From: Acinetobacter sp. ANC 4862
GTDB lineage: Bacteria > Pseudomonadota > Gammaproteobacteria > Pseudomonadales > Moraxellaceae
Assembly (NCBI RefSeq): GCF_004336635.1
Contig: NZ_SJXH01000019.1
Location: 1 to 56,971, forward strand
Direction of reading: 5' to 3'
DNA length: 56,971 bases
The translations under genes and the position numbers were made by a program. How positions within the stretch are numbered: the stretch's first letter is position 1; each line of letters opens with the position of its first letter. Below, piece after piece: positions 28,536 through 38,281 of the stretch. The notes under the pieces are model-generated. The model saw only the letters and a list, made by a program, of their open reading frames with translations, did no database searches and was not told the origin of the DNA.

Positions 28536-29798
28536 TTAAAATGCTGTCTGGAACTTGAGACCACCCACCCAAGCATTTTCGCCGTTCTTATACGCACCGA
28601 CATGGCGAATATATTGAACGTTTGGACGGATCGTTAACCAATTGCTTACATGTAAACCATAGTAAAGCTCTGCATCATATTCTTCGCTACGGCCATCATT
28701 CAGATCATCATTCATGTTGATGCGCGCAACACCGACAGCAATTTCATCTTTAGGACGTAAATCCATCGCGCCTTTATAAACCAGCCCGATGTTTTGCATA
28801 TCACTCACATTGTTGGTTTCTGAATCATGAACAGTCGCGTTGATAAAACCAGATAAACCACGAGACACATCAGCTTGATGCGCAGTCAATTGTTGCTTCG
28901 CAACAATCCAGCCACCCTGATGATGATCTTTTTCAGCTTTGTTAATTACTTGCGCGTCAGCGGTGCTGTAGTAATAACCGGCACGGTATTCACCCAGTAG
29001 TTTTTGTTCACCCAGTTTCGGTGTCCAAACCACTTCTGCAGGAATAATCGCACCATGAGAACCATTAGTGCTGAGATTAAAGCCTTTACCGCGTTCTAAA
29101 TTTTCCGGGTTGTATTCGTACACGCCCACCTGTGCATAAAGCTCTGGAATCAGGTTATATTTCACACGTGCAGCCCACTGGCTTACAGGCCAGTCGTACC
29201 ACTGGTCACCGACCCAGTTACCCACTTGTGAACCACAAAGTGCCAGGTTCTGGAAGTCACAGTCAAAACTATTAAAGTCTTCACCTTCACCAAAACGACC
29301 GACTTTCACATCTAATTTTTGCTCTAAGAATTTTTTCTTGATCCAGAAATCAGTTAAACGCCATGTTTGACCACGACCCCAGACTTCTTGCGTAGAGCTT
29401 AAATGACCATTTGCTCCACCTGTAGATTGACCATCTAAAGCATCTGAAGTATTAGACAGTGAACGGCCATTACGCTCGGTAATATTAATTTGGGCTTCAG
29501 TATCTTTCCAACCGGCAATCTTTTCTAAATCTAAATGCATACCAATTTCAAACTGGTCTGCGTATTCAGTTCCGTGACTTGAGGCATATTTTGCATCGAG
29601 CAAAGTTGCCATTTCACCGGTATAACCGAAACTGAAATCGTAACCTTGTTTTTGCAATGCAGTACGCTGACCATTCCAATCACCGAACATCCACGGGCTT
29701 TCTGCAGCAAATGCATCACTCGCATGTGCTACAGAAAAACTAGATAAGAAAGCAGTGAATATAACTAAAACTGCCTTTACTTGAGGAGATAAGTGCAT
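28536..29798 (-). CDS. oprB: Carbohydrate-selective porin, OprB family (copy 2)
   Basis: A 420-residue outer-membrane porin with a signal peptide (to about residue 28, ending AHA), the OprB start MFGDWNGQRTALQKQGYDFS and a C-terminal Phe (GGLKFQTAF). It shares length and motifs with the porin at 9055-10317 (NPEN in VYEYNPEN, VGRFGEGEDFN versus VGRLGLGMDFN), so they are paralogues. It lies upstream of gcd on the same strand and is the likely sugar entry route for periplasmic glucose oxidation. An ATG at 29810 is an alternative start. Confidence 0.87.
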   Translation of the reverse strand: MHLSPQVKAVLVIFTAFLSSFSVAHASDAFAAESPWMFGDWNGQRTALQKQGYDFSFGYTGEMATLLDAKYASSHGTEYADQFEIGMHLDLEKIAGWKDTEAQINITERNGRSLSNTSDALDGQSTGGANGHLSSTQEVWGRGQTWRLTDFWIKKKFLEQKLDVKVGRFGEGEDFNSFDCDFQNLALCGSQVGNWVGDQWYDWPVSQWAARVKYNLIPELYAQVGVYEYNPENLERGKGFNLSTNGSHGAIIPAEVVWTPKLGEQKLLGEYRAGYYYSTADAQVINKAEKDHHQGGWIVAKQQLTAHQADVSRGLSGFINATVHDSETNNVSDMQNIGLVYKGAMDLRPKDEIAVGVARINMNDDLNDGRSEEYDAELYYGLHVSNWLTIRPNVQYIRHVGAYKNGENAWVGGLKFQTAF

Positions 29799-29922
29799 AT
29801 AAGGCCCCATAATTATATTTATAAATATTTCGCCTATTTCTCGTTCACTTGGCCAATTTTTTCTGCACAATTGACCGCACATCCCGTTCTTTTTTTAACT
29901 CCTCAATAAGAAATAGAAGAAA

Positions 29923-31041
29923 TCACCATTTCCCTTCTCCGAGTCGCTGTCCAGCGAAGTTATAGACATTTTTTGATCGGGAGAACTTGATTGGACAGCT
30001 TAACTGTTGTTGTGTCTGTTCTGAATTTGTATCCAGAGGCACCTCGACTGTCCATTGTCTTTGTTGGGCAAGTTCCGAATCAAGAGCCTCATCCAAATAC
30101 AGTACAGGTTCAACGCAAACGTCTTGTTCTGCGAAAATTGCCTGCCACTCAACAAAAGCTTTGGATTTTATTTTGTCTTGAATGGCTTGCTTGACCAGTT
30201 GCCGATCTGACTCATCAAAGGAAGCGCCTTTTTCCAGAAGCACTGGAAGTTCTAAAATGGTGGCTAAGCCAGACATAAATTGAGGTTCTAAACTCCCGAC
30301 AGATAAGTAACGACCATCTTGGGTGAGGTAATAATCATAAAAGGTTCCGCCATTCAAATGCCCTTTTTCAGCATATTGTTTAGTTTTTCCAGCCAGTGTT
30401 GCTGCTGCTGCCATATTATTTAATGTCACCACACAATCGGTCATCGAAATATCAATATATTGCCCTTTTCCACTACGTTGACGTTCAATCACCGCAGATA
30501 GAATTCCAATCACTGCATGTAAAGAACCACCCGCTACATCTGCAATTTGAATGCCCATCGGGGGCGGACCACTGTCTTGTCGACCGCTATGTCCTGCAAT
30601 TCCGGAAAGTGCCAGATAATTGATGTCATGACCGGCTTTATCTTTATAAAGTCCGGTTTGCCCATAACCGGTAATGGAACAATAAATCAGTCGCGGGTTA
30701 ATTTCGGCAAGGGTTTGATAATCCAGACCTAGCCGTTGCATCACCCCCGGTCTAAACTGCTCAATCACAATGTCAAATTCAGAAATTCTCTGCTTAATGT
30801 CAGCAATATTCTCAGGATCTTTTAAATCTAGGGCTATGGATTGCTTATTTCGATTCAAATAGCTATGCGCAGTCGCTTGTCCATGTGCATAAGGTGGCAA
30901 TAAACGAATTAAATCCGGACGTGTTGGCGATTCCACATGAATCACTTCTGCACCCAAGTCAGCCAAATACAAGGTGGCGAATGGTCCAGGCAAAAGCGTG
31001 GAAAAATCGAGAACTTTTAATCCTTTTAAAGCAGCTTCCAT
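29923..31041 (-). CDS. CaiB/BaiF family (class III) CoA-transferase, racemase-like
   Basis: A 372-residue class III CoA-transferase. The N-terminal LKGLKVLDFSTLLPGPFAT, LGAEVIHVE and NRNKQSIALDLK are typical, and the catalytic Asp is Asp139 in GHDINYLALSG. The sequence is closest in style to alpha-methylacyl-CoA racemases, which invert 2-methyl branched acyl-CoAs, but formyl- or succinyl-CoA transfer cannot be excluded. It diverges from the AraC regulator at 31222. With the beta-oxidation genes beyond it, this suggests a branched or aromatic acid degradation function. Confidence 0.85.
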   Translation of the reverse strand: MEAALKGLKVLDFSTLLPGPFATLYLADLGAEVIHVESPTRPDLIRLLPPYAHGQATAHSYLNRNKQSIALDLKDPENIADIKQRISEFDIVIEQFRPGVMQRLGLDYQTLAEINPRLIYCSITGYGQTGLYKDKAGHDINYLALSGIAGHSGRQDSGPPPMGIQIADVAGGSLHAVIGILSAVIERQRSGKGQYIDISMTDCVVTLNNMAAAATLAGKTKQYAEKGHLNGGTFYDYYLTQDGRYLSVGSLEPQFMSGLATILELPVLLEKGASFDESDRQLVKQAIQDKIKSKAFVEWQAIFAEQDVCVEPVLYLDEALDSELAQQRQWTVEVPLDTNSEQTQQQLSCPIKFSRSKNVYNFAGQRLGEGKW

Positions 31042-31206
31042 GTTATTTTTACTCACTTTATGTTGGTTTTTCACCCATTTTAGAAATATAAACACAACAA
31101 AACAATGTCATGTTCAGCCATTTACCTTGATCATTTCGGCAATTTAAGATGTAAATAAGGCAAAACACCTATTGTAAATTGCCACCCAAACATTTTTTAG
31201 TGTCAT

Positions 31207-31260
31207 TTAGGTCAACTACAAGTGAATGTAAAATTAGGTCAACTACAAGTGAATATAAAA
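31207..31260 (+). repeat. 27-bp tandem duplication over the start of the AraC regulator
   Basis: Bases 31207-31233 and 31234-31260 are identical except for one position (G at the 22nd base in the first copy, A in the second). Each copy holds a TAGG ribosome-site-like motif and a GTG, at 31222 and 31249, in the same frame. Confidence 0.9.
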
Positions 31261-32295
31261 GATAAAGAAACTGAAGAGTTTAATATAAGTCGCGATACGA
31301 TTAGTATTCACTTCGTGAATGCGGCTTTAACAGGCGTAAAACGTCTAGATATGGACGTCGAAACTTTATTGTCACATGTAGGCATTGAACCCGATTTATT
31401 ACGTCAACCTAAAGCACGTATTTCTCCTGAGCAATACACCCGCTTTATTAAAATGTTGTGGATGGTGACCCAAGACGAACATATGGGCTTTGATTTACAG
31501 CCACGTCGCTTGGGCACTTTTGCCATTATGTGTCAGTTGATTATTCACGCGAAAACGCTAGGAGACGCTTTAGATCTTTCTGCACAATTCTATAAACTGT
31601 TTGGTGATGAATGGTCAGTGACTATAGAACGTGATAAACACGAAGCACGTCTGGTTCCTCATGTTCCCCAAAGCATGGACCCCGACCATTTCATTACTGA
31701 AAGTATGCTGATGATTTGGCACGGTTTGGCATCATGGTTGATTGAACGCCGTATTCCATTGGAACGCGTGCATTTCGGTTATCCACGTCCTGCCCATGCC
31801 GATGAATACGATGCACTATTCTTTGCACCGGTGATGCAGTTTGATACGCCACGTACTGAAATTACCTTTGCAGCCGATTATCTGGATTTACCAATCCGTC
31901 AAACTGAAGACAATCTGGAAGAATTCTTAAAAGCGGCACCGGCTCAATTACTGGTTAAATTCAAAAACACCAACTCTTTAACTTCACGTATTCGTGATGT
32001 GCTCAAGAGCCAAATTGGTGAAGAAATGCCAACCTTGAATGATGTGGCATCTATGCTGTACTTGTCTCCGCAAACCTTGCGTCGTCGCTTGGCTGCTGAA
32101 GGCAAAAGCTATCAAGGGGTTAAAGATGCATTACGTCGTGATGCAGCCATTCACCTTTTACTCAACCCGGGTTTAACCTTGGAAGATGTGGCACAACAGG
32201 TCGGTTTCAGTGAAACCAGTACTTTCCACCGTGCCTTCAAGAAATGGACTGGAGTAACACCAGGACTGTATCGCCAATTACACGGTTATCATTAA
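31222..32295 (+). CDS. AraC-family transcriptional regulator
   Basis: A regulator of up to 357 residues with an N-terminal ligand-sensing domain of the Arabinose_bd type (about residues 25-220; ESMLMIWHGLASWLIERR) and a C-terminal double HTH (about 270-352; LNDVASMLYLSPQTLRRRLA and LTLEDVAQQVGFSETSTFHR). This type commonly controls amino-acid, lipid or aromatic catabolism. Its position between a divergent CoA-transferase and the thiolase/FadB pair suggests it controls one or both. Two GTG starts are possible (31222 and 31249), because the initiation region is duplicated. Confidence 0.88.
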   Translation: MNVKLGQLQVNIKDKETEEFNISRDTISIHFVNAALTGVKRLDMDVETLLSHVGIEPDLLRQPKARISPEQYTRFIKMLWMVTQDEHMGFDLQPRRLGTFAIMCQLIIHAKTLGDALDLSAQFYKLFGDEWSVTIERDKHEARLVPHVPQSMDPDHFITESMLMIWHGLASWLIERRIPLERVHFGYPRPAHADEYDALFFAPVMQFDTPRTEITFAADYLDLPIRQTEDNLEEFLKAAPAQLLVKFKNTNSLTSRIRDVLKSQIGEEMPTLNDVASMLYLSPQTLRRRLAAEGKSYQGVKDALRRDAAIHLLLNPGLTLEDVAQQVGFSETSTFHRAFKKWTGVTPGLYRQLHGYH

Positions 32296-32321
32296 TCTTT
32301 TAGATTGATTGCAGTTTCTCC

Positions 32322-32349
32322 GCCCAGACTCATGTCTGGGCTTTTTTTA
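32322..32349 (+). terminator. Terminator after the AraC regulator
   Basis: GCCCAGAC/GTCTGGGC stem followed by eight T. Confidence 0.87.
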
Positions 32350-32458
32350 TTGGCAAAAAACCTCATTTGATCTGATCCGTTCTCGTCATTGCACTTCAAA
32401 AATTAATCATTACACTCGAAAAGTATAACAATTTAAAAGTCATAACCAAGGAACAGCT

Positions 32459-33664
32459 ATGAGCGAGGCTTACATCATTGATGCCATTCGCACACCACGC
32501 GGAAAAGGAAAAAAAGATGGTTCACTGCATCAAGTGAAACCGATTACCCTACTCACCACCTTACTCAATGAACTGAAAGATCGTCACCAACTCGATACAT
32601 CAAAAGTCGATGACATTGTACTGGGCTGTGTGACTCCAATTGGTGATCAAGGTGCTGATATTGCCAAAACGGCCGCTATTGCTGCAGGTTGGGATAATGA
32701 TGTGGCCGGTGTGCAGATCAACCGTTTCTGTGCATCCGGACTGGAGGCCGTGAATATGGCAGCCATGAAAATCCGTTCGGGTTGGGAAGATATCGTAGTT
32801 GCCGGTGGTGTGGAATCCATGTCGCGTGTGCCGATGGGTTCAGATGGCGGTCCATGGGCACTTGATCCAGAAACCAACATGGCCTGTGACTTTATTCCAC
32901 AAGGCATTGGCGCTGACCTGATTGCGACCATTGACGGTTATAGTCGTGAAGATGTCGACACTTTTGCTGCCGATTCACAAAAGAAAGCGGCTGCAGCTCA
33001 AGCCAATGGCCATTTCAACAAATCGATTGTGGCAGTAAAAGACAAAGCAGGCGTGACGATTTTAGCCCAAGACGAGTTTATTAAACCAACCACCACCGCA
33101 GAAAGTTTAGCCAAGCTTAATCCAAGTTTTGCCATGATGGGACAAATGGGCTTCGATGCCATCGCCCTGCAAAAATATCCTGAAGTCGATCAAGTCAATC
33201 ATGTCCATCATGCAGGAAATTCATCCGGCATTGTCGATGGTGCTGCGCTGGTTTTGATTGCTTCAGAAAAAGCCGTTCAAGAACAGGGTTTAAAACCACG
33301 TGCCAAAGTTTTAGCAACGGCATTGGTTGGCTCTGATCCAACCATCATGCTGACCGGTCCTGTACCTGCTGCACGTAAGGCTTTAGACAAAGCCGGTCTA
33401 AGCATTGATGACATCGACCTGTTTGAAGTCAATGAAGCCTTTGCAGCGGTGGTGATGCGCTTTATTAGCGAACTCAATGTTGACCCTGCCAAAGTTAACG
33501 TTAACGGTGGTGCGATTGCGATGGGACATCCACTAGGTGCAACCGGTGCGATGATTTTAGGCACACTGCTGGATGAACTGGAACGTCAAGGCAAAAAACG
33601 CGGTTTAGCTACGTTATGTGTCGGTGGTGGTATGGGCATCGCAACGATTATTGAATTGGTATAA
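32459..33664 (+). CDS. Acetyl-CoA C-acyltransferase (FadA-type thiolase)
   Basis: A 401-residue thiolase with catalytic Cys91 in [19 protein letters not shown], His in [12 protein letters not shown] and Cys in LCVGGGMG. It cleaves 3-ketoacyl-CoA in beta-oxidation. It starts 11 bp before the multifunctional FadB/J-like gene, and the two would form the trifunctional alpha-beta pair. AGGAACAG precedes the ATG. Confidence 0.92.
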   Translation: MSEAYIIDAIRTPRGKGKKDGSLHQVKPITLLTTLLNELKDRHQLDTSKVDDIVLGCVTPIGDQGADIAKTAAIAAGWDNDVAGVQINRFCASGLEAVNMAAMKIRSGWEDIVVAGGVESMSRVPMGSDGGPWALDPETNMACDFIPQGIGADLIATIDGYSREDVDTFAADSQKKAAAAQANGHFNKSIVAVKDKAGVTILAQDEFIKPTTTAESLAKLNPSFAMMGQMGFDAIALQKYPEVDQVNHVHHAGNSSGIVDGAALVLIASEKAVQEQGLKPRAKVLATALVGSDPTIMLTGPVPAARKALDKAGLSIDDIDLFEVNEAFAAVVMRFISELNVDPAKVNVNGGAIAMGHPLGATGAMILGTLLDELERQGKKRGLATLCVGGGMGIATIIELV

Positions 33665-33675
33665 GGAGAACAATA

Positions 33676-35811
33676 ATGAGCGCAATTCAATTTGAAAAAA
33701 ATGCCGATGACATTGTCATACTCACACTAGATTCTCCAAACCAGTCTGCCAACATCATGAATGCGGATTTCCGTGCTGCACTGGAAGATACTGTTGCCAA
33801 GCTACAGGCAGATGCAGAAATTTCAGGGATTATTTTCCGTTCAGCGAAAAAAACCTTTTTTGCCGGGGGTGACCTTGATGAACTGATTGAGGCAGAGCCG
33901 GATCATGCCACCACATTCTTTCACATGGTTGAAGAGATGAAAGCCAAACTGCGCTATATCGAAACGCGTGGTATTCCTGTGGTTGCCGCACTCAATGGCA
34001 CGGCGCTCGGTGGTGGCTGGGAACTGGCTTTGTGTTGTCACCATCGTATTGCACTGAATGACCCGAAAGCCAAGTTCGGTTTACCTGAAGTGACTTTAGG
34101 ATTATTGCCGGGCGGTGGCGGAATCGTGCGTACTATACGGCTACTCGGTTTACAAAATGCATTTCCACTGTTGATGGAAGGCAAACAGTTTGGAGTAGAG
34201 AAAGCCAAATCTTTAGGCCTGATTCACGATATTGTGGAAACTGAACAAAAACTGTTAGATAAAGCCATTGCTTGGGTCAAAGCCAATCCAATATCGCAAC
34301 AACCGTTTGATGTGAAAGGTTACAAAATTCCAGGTGGATCGCCTTCAACGCCGGCAGTCGCTCAAATGCTTGCGATTGCACCTGCGATACTGCGTGACAA
34401 GACCAAAGGTTGCTACCCTGCCCCTGAAGCGATTATGGCCGTAGCCGTTGAAGGTGCGCAGGTGGATGTCGATACGGCACTGACCATTGAATCGCGTTAT
34501 TTCACCTACCTTGCGACCGGTCAGATTTCTAAAAATATGATTGGTACGTTCTGGCACGGTTTGAATGCGATTAAATCAGGTGCCAGTCGTCCGCAAGACA
34601 TTGCCAAATGGAAAGCCACTAAAGTCGGTATTTTAGGCGCCGGGATGATGGGTGCAGGGATTGCTTATGCGACTGCATCGAAAGGCATACAAGTTATTTT
34701 AAAAGATGTATCAACAGAAGCGGCTGAAAAAGGCAAAGCCTACAGCCAGAATCTGCTGGATAAGAAAGTCTCTCAAGGTCGTTTAACGGCTGAAAAACGC
34801 GATCAAGTTTTAAGTTTAATTACAGCTACTGCCGATGCTGCCGAATTACAAGGCTGTGACCTGATCATTGAAGCGGTGTTTGAAAATCCAGAACTGAAAG
34901 CCAAAGTCACCCAAGAAGCGGAAAGCTATTTGGTAACTGGCGGTGTGATGGCATCGAATACCTCTACCCTGCCGATTACAGGACTCGCTAAAGCTTCTAA
35001 GGATGAGAGCCATTTCATTGGTCTACATTTCTTTAGCCCGGTCGATAAAATGCAGTTGGTGGAAATCATCAAAGGGCAAAACACCTCAGCGGAAACTTTA
35101 GCTAAAGCTTATGACTATGTCCAGCAAATTGGAAAAACCCCAATTGTGGTGAATGACAGTCGTGGTTTCTTCACCAGTCGTGTGTTTGGTACTTTTGTAC
35201 AAGAAGGTTTACGACTGCTTGCTGAAGGGGTTCATCCTGCCAAAATTGAAATGGCAGCGCTCAAAGCCGGTATGCCCATTGGCCCCCTTGCGATTCAGGA
35301 TGAAGTATCTTTAACACTTTCTGAACATGTCGCGAACGAGACGCGGAAAGCCCTGCAAGCAGAAGGTAAAGACCTGCCACGTTCCGCTGCAGATGATGTG
35401 ATTGAAACTATGATTCATCAATTTAACCGTAAAGGTAAAGCTGCGGGTGCAGGTTTCTATGAATATCCTGAAAGTGGTAAAAAACATTTATGGGAAGGGT
35501 TAAGCCACTGGAAAAAAGACGTGGAGATATCCGAACAGGAAATGATTGACCGTTTTCTGTTTGTTCAAGCGCTGGATACTTTGCGCTGCTATGAAGAAGG
35601 TGTGTTGGAATCGGTTGTAGATGCCAATGTTGGCTCGATCTTTGGAATTGGTTTTGCGCCATGGACAGGTGGAGCCATCCAGTATCTGAACCAGTATGGT
35701 CTGGAAAAAGCCTTGATCCGTGCCAATACACTTGAAGCTAAATACGGCGAGCGTTTTAAAGCGCCACAATTGCTGAAAGATAAAGTGCACACTGGCGAGA
35801 AAATTTCATAA
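33676..35811 (+). CDS. Multifunctional fatty-acid oxidation protein (FadB/FadJ-like)
   Basis: A 711-residue fusion of enoyl-CoA hydratase and 3-hydroxyacyl-CoA dehydrogenase. The hydratase domain (about 1-190) has the oxyanion-hole loops FFAGGDLDEL and GTALGGGWELALCCHHRIA. The dehydrogenase begins with the NAD-binding GILGAGMMGAGIA at about 315-327 and continues with the catalytic His region GLHFFSPVDKMQLVEI. Two C-terminal dehydrogenase domains follow. The gene order (thiolase first, alpha subunit second) is the reverse of E. coli fadBA. The organisation is nearest to FadJ. Chain-length preference cannot be read from sequence. Confidence 0.92.
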   Translation: MSAIQFEKNADDIVILTLDSPNQSANIMNADFRAALEDTVAKLQADAEISGIIFRSAKKTFFAGGDLDELIEAEPDHATTFFHMVEEMKAKLRYIETRGIPVVAALNGTALGGGWELALCCHHRIALNDPKAKFGLPEVTLGLLPGGGGIVRTIRLLGLQNAFPLLMEGKQFGVEKAKSLGLIHDIVETEQKLLDKAIAWVKANPISQQPFDVKGYKIPGGSPSTPAVAQMLAIAPAILRDKTKGCYPAPEAIMAVAVEGAQVDVDTALTIESRYFTYLATGQISKNMIGTFWHGLNAIKSGASRPQDIAKWKATKVGILGAGMMGAGIAYATASKGIQVILKDVSTEAAEKGKAYSQNLLDKKVSQGRLTAEKRDQVLSLITATADAAELQGCDLIIEAVFENPELKAKVTQEAESYLVTGGVMASNTSTLPITGLAKASKDESHFIGLHFFSPVDKMQLVEIIKGQNTSAETLAKAYDYVQQIGKTPIVVNDSRGFFTSRVFGTFVQEGLRLLAEGVHPAKIEMAALKAGMPIGPLAIQDEVSLTLSEHVANETRKALQAEGKDLPRSAADDVIETMIHQFNRKGKAAGAGFYEYPESGKKHLWEGLSHWKKDVEISEQEMIDRFLFVQALDTLRCYEEGVLESVVDANVGSIFGIGFAPWTGGAIQYLNQYGLEKALIRANTLEAKYGERFKAPQLLKDKVHTGEKIS

Positions 35812-36108
35812 CACGACTTAAGCTATAAAGCATTAACGCTCTTTCTTTTTATTGAAGATAAGGGCGTTAATACCTTTTAAGAGTTCTTTTAAATCATTAC
35901 AAATATGTACCCATCTTTTAAGTAAGTTTTCCTGCCTAAGCCCGATATAAACTTCGACCTCACTTAAACAAAGATCCATCTGTTAAAATTAATTTTTAAT
36001 CCCTTATTTAAATGAATGGTTTAATCAGTTATGAGTCGGCTTTCATTCTATTCTGTGCTATAAAGTTACCTAGATTCTGATTTATTTTTATCCATTTTGG
36101 TGTTTTCT

Positions 36109-36378
36109 ATGACTAACCATTCTTCTCCTGAAAAATCCCCTTGGGGTTGGAAAGCCCTGATTATTGCTTGTATTTTAGGCGCTCTTTTCATGGGATTTTT
36201 CTATCTTGCTATAAGTAATGAACCTGATTACATGCCAAGCCAAAAACAAAAGCAGGCACAACAAGCTGCGACGTCTGCTGCATCAGAACCGACTGCCGCT
36301 GAAATGAATATGACTGAAGCAGAACATGCTGCAATGACAGAAACTGAAAAATCAGCTGGACATGGGGCTGGTCACTGA
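36109..36378 (+). CDS. Small single-pass membrane protein with Met/His-containing tail
   Basis: Not recognised. An 89-residue protein: short N-terminal cytoplasmic part, a hydrophobic segment at about residues 14-36 (ALIIACILGALFMGFFYLAI) and a polar tail rich in Ala, Gln, Glu, Met and His, ending SAGHGAGH. The ATG at 36109 was preferred to upstream TTG/GTG codons. It has its own terminator and no operon partner. The tail could bind metal, but this is only a guess. Confidence 0.65.
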   Translation: MTNHSSPEKSPWGWKALIIACILGALFMGFFYLAISNEPDYMPSQKQKQAQQAATSAASEPTAAEMNMTEAEHAAMTETEKSAGHGAGH

Positions 36379-36406
36379 TTCCGAGCATAATGGTCGAATC
36401 CTGAAA

Positions 36407-36436
36407 TAAAAAAGCCACTTTTTAGTGGCTTTTTTA
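36407..36436. terminator. Bidirectional terminator
   Basis: AAAAAAGCCACT/AGTGGCTTTTTT hairpin between convergent genes. Confidence 0.86.
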
Positions 36437-36463
36437 TTTCTTCAAAACTGAAGATTTTAATAG

Positions 36464-36895
36464 CTAAGTACTCCTGAATAGCAATCGCATATCAATATGC
36501 GGAATAGCACAATCCAGATATTGCTCACCTTCAACTTTAAAACCCAAGCCCACATAAAACTGCATGGCATGCACTTGTGAAGACAACTTTAAAAATTCGC
36601 GCTGTTCATGTTTGGCTTGCTGAATGATCTGTTGCATCAGCAATTTTCCAATGCCTAGACCGCGATGCGATTTCAACACCGCCACACGCCCAACGATGTT
36701 ATTTTGCAATAATCGTGCTGTCGCAATCGGCTGATCTTGATCATAAACCACAAAATGCAATGAAACCGCATCTTCCGCATCCCATTCATCTTCAGCCGCA
36801 ATCTGCTGTTCCTGAATAAACACCTGCTCCCGAATCAGTTTGGCATCTTTTTGCAATTCATCCCAACTGCCTGTGCGTATTGTAAATTGGGTCAT
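36464..36895 (-). CDS. GNAT family N-acetyltransferase
   Basis: A 143-residue GNAT protein with the acetyl-CoA-binding motif A, VAVLKSHRGLGIGKLLMQ, near residues 70-87, and the motif B region MQFYVGLGFKVEGEQYLD. Substrate unknown. The N-terminal half (VFIQEQQIAAEDEWDAED) resembles the family that also includes ElaA-like proteins. The ATG at 36895 is used. The codon before it in frame is a TTG. It lies 57 bp downstream of the methyltransferase gene on the same strand. Confidence 0.85.
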   Translation of the reverse strand: MTQFTIRTGSWDELQKDAKLIREQVFIQEQQIAAEDEWDAEDAVSLHFVVYDQDQPIATARLLQNNIVGRVAVLKSHRGLGIGKLLMQQIIQQAKHEQREFLKLSSQVHAMQFYVGLGFKVEGEQYLDCAIPHIDMRLLFRST

Positions 36896-36952
36896 CAAAA
36901 ATCATCTTCCTAAACATAAAAGCAGCCTTGCGACTGCTTCATCCATTTTAAA

Positions 36953-38179
36953 TTAGCACTTACAGCCAATATCCTGCTGATCCCACTGATTATTCAGCAA
37001 CAATTCAAGCGAATGCTTTTGAATGCCATACATCTGTTTTAAGGCTTGAATCTGAGCCAATACCGCCTGATCGGGTTGTTGATAATCTTTACGTTTGGTC
37101 GCCAAAATCATTTTGTTTTTACTGGTATGTTCGAGTGCGACAAACTCGAATACTTTGGTTTCATAACCATAGGCTTTAAGCAACAAAGCACGAATGGTAT
37201 CGGTGAGCATTTCAGCCTGTTGACCTAAATGAATGCCAAACTGCAACATCGGCTTCAGCACTTCCGGACTTTTGAGCTGTGGACGCAATTCCTTATGACA
37301 GCACGGCGCGCACATAATCATTTGTGCATTTAAACGAATCCCGGTGTGAATGGCAAAGTCAGTCGCCACATCACAGGCATGCAAAGCGATCATCACATTC
37401 AGGTGCTCTGGTTGATAGGTACGTACATCGCCTTGAAAAAAGTCCAATTGCTTAAAATTAGATGCTGTCGCTACATTTTGGCAAAACTCTACCATTTTCG
37501 GATTCAGCTCCACCCCGGTAACAAAGGGCGTTTGACCCTGCTTTTCCAGATAATCGTATAAGGCAAAAGTAAGATAACCTTTACCTGAACCAAAATCGAC
37601 CACACGCAAAGCATGCTCTTGCTGTGTAATTTGATCCAAAGCACCCGAGAAAATTTCTACAAATTTATTAATCTGTTTCCATTTACGCGCCATGCTTGGA
37701 ATAATTTGCGCTTTCGCGTCAGTAATGCCTAAAGGCTGTAAAAAATAACTGTCTTGATCGACATAACGATGTTTCGTGCGATCATGTCCTTGTTGAGTTT
37801 CTAGGTTTTGAACCTTTGATGCAGATTTGTTTTTACTCACCGTCAGCATGGCTTTTTTCTTGTTCTTTTTGAGTTGCAGCTCTTCTTCAGTGGTAAACAG
37901 ATTGGCTTGTTTACAGTGTGCCAATAAATCTTGAATGAGTTGGCTGGCTTCCGCTAAAGGATAGTTTTTGGTGACATCTTGAGTCTTATAACGATACAAA
38001 CAACTTAAAACCGACTGCCCTTGCAGTGAAATGACTCGCAAGGTCATTTTCTCCAGGTTTTCAAGTTCGCCTTTATACTGGCTAAGAATCATTCGATCAA
38101 AACTTTGTGTTTCAATGGCTTGCTGAAAAGCATCTAAGAATTGTTGTTCCTGAATAAAAGGAGAAGCCAATTGAGACAT
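36953..38179 (-). CDS. SAM-dependent methyltransferase (Methyltransf_32 / METTL25-like)
   Basis: A 408-residue protein with a class I methyltransferase core in its centre: VVDFGSGKGYLTFAL near residue 196, VELNP as the acidic end of strand 2, and ALHACDVATDFAI followed by MCAPCCHKE. The CxxC-type CAPCCH after motif IV is typical of the Methyltransf_32 group, which includes eukaryotic METTL25. The N-terminal 170 residues are not recognised and include a lysine-rich stretch (KKNKKKAMLTVSKNK) that suggests nucleic-acid contact. It ends in CKC. Substrate unknown. Confidence 0.8.
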   Translation of the reverse strand: MSQLASPFIQEQQFLDAFQQAIETQSFDRMILSQYKGELENLEKMTLRVISLQGQSVLSCLYRYKTQDVTKNYPLAEASQLIQDLLAHCKQANLFTTEEELQLKKNKKKAMLTVSKNKSASKVQNLETQQGHDRTKHRYVDQDSYFLQPLGITDAKAQIIPSMARKWKQINKFVEIFSGALDQITQQEHALRVVDFGSGKGYLTFALYDYLEKQGQTPFVTGVELNPKMVEFCQNVATASNFKQLDFFQGDVRTYQPEHLNVMIALHACDVATDFAIHTGIRLNAQMIMCAPCCHKELRPQLKSPEVLKPMLQFGIHLGQQAEMLTDTIRALLLKAYGYETKVFEFVALEHTSKNKMILATKRKDYQQPDQAVLAQIQALKQMYGIQKHSLELLLNNQWDQQDIGCKC

Positions 38180-38281
38180 ACAGATCACTCGAGTAAATTA
38201 AGTTATCAGTGTAAAACTTCTTACTTTAAAGGTAAAACTTCATTACTATACAAGTGTATTTTTAATTATAGAAAATAAGCG

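Noticed and set aside
35833..35873. ATTAACGC/GCGTTAAT inverted repeat after the FadB/J-like gene as a terminator
   Set aside because: The loop is over 20 bases and no T run follows, so it was not listed as a terminator.
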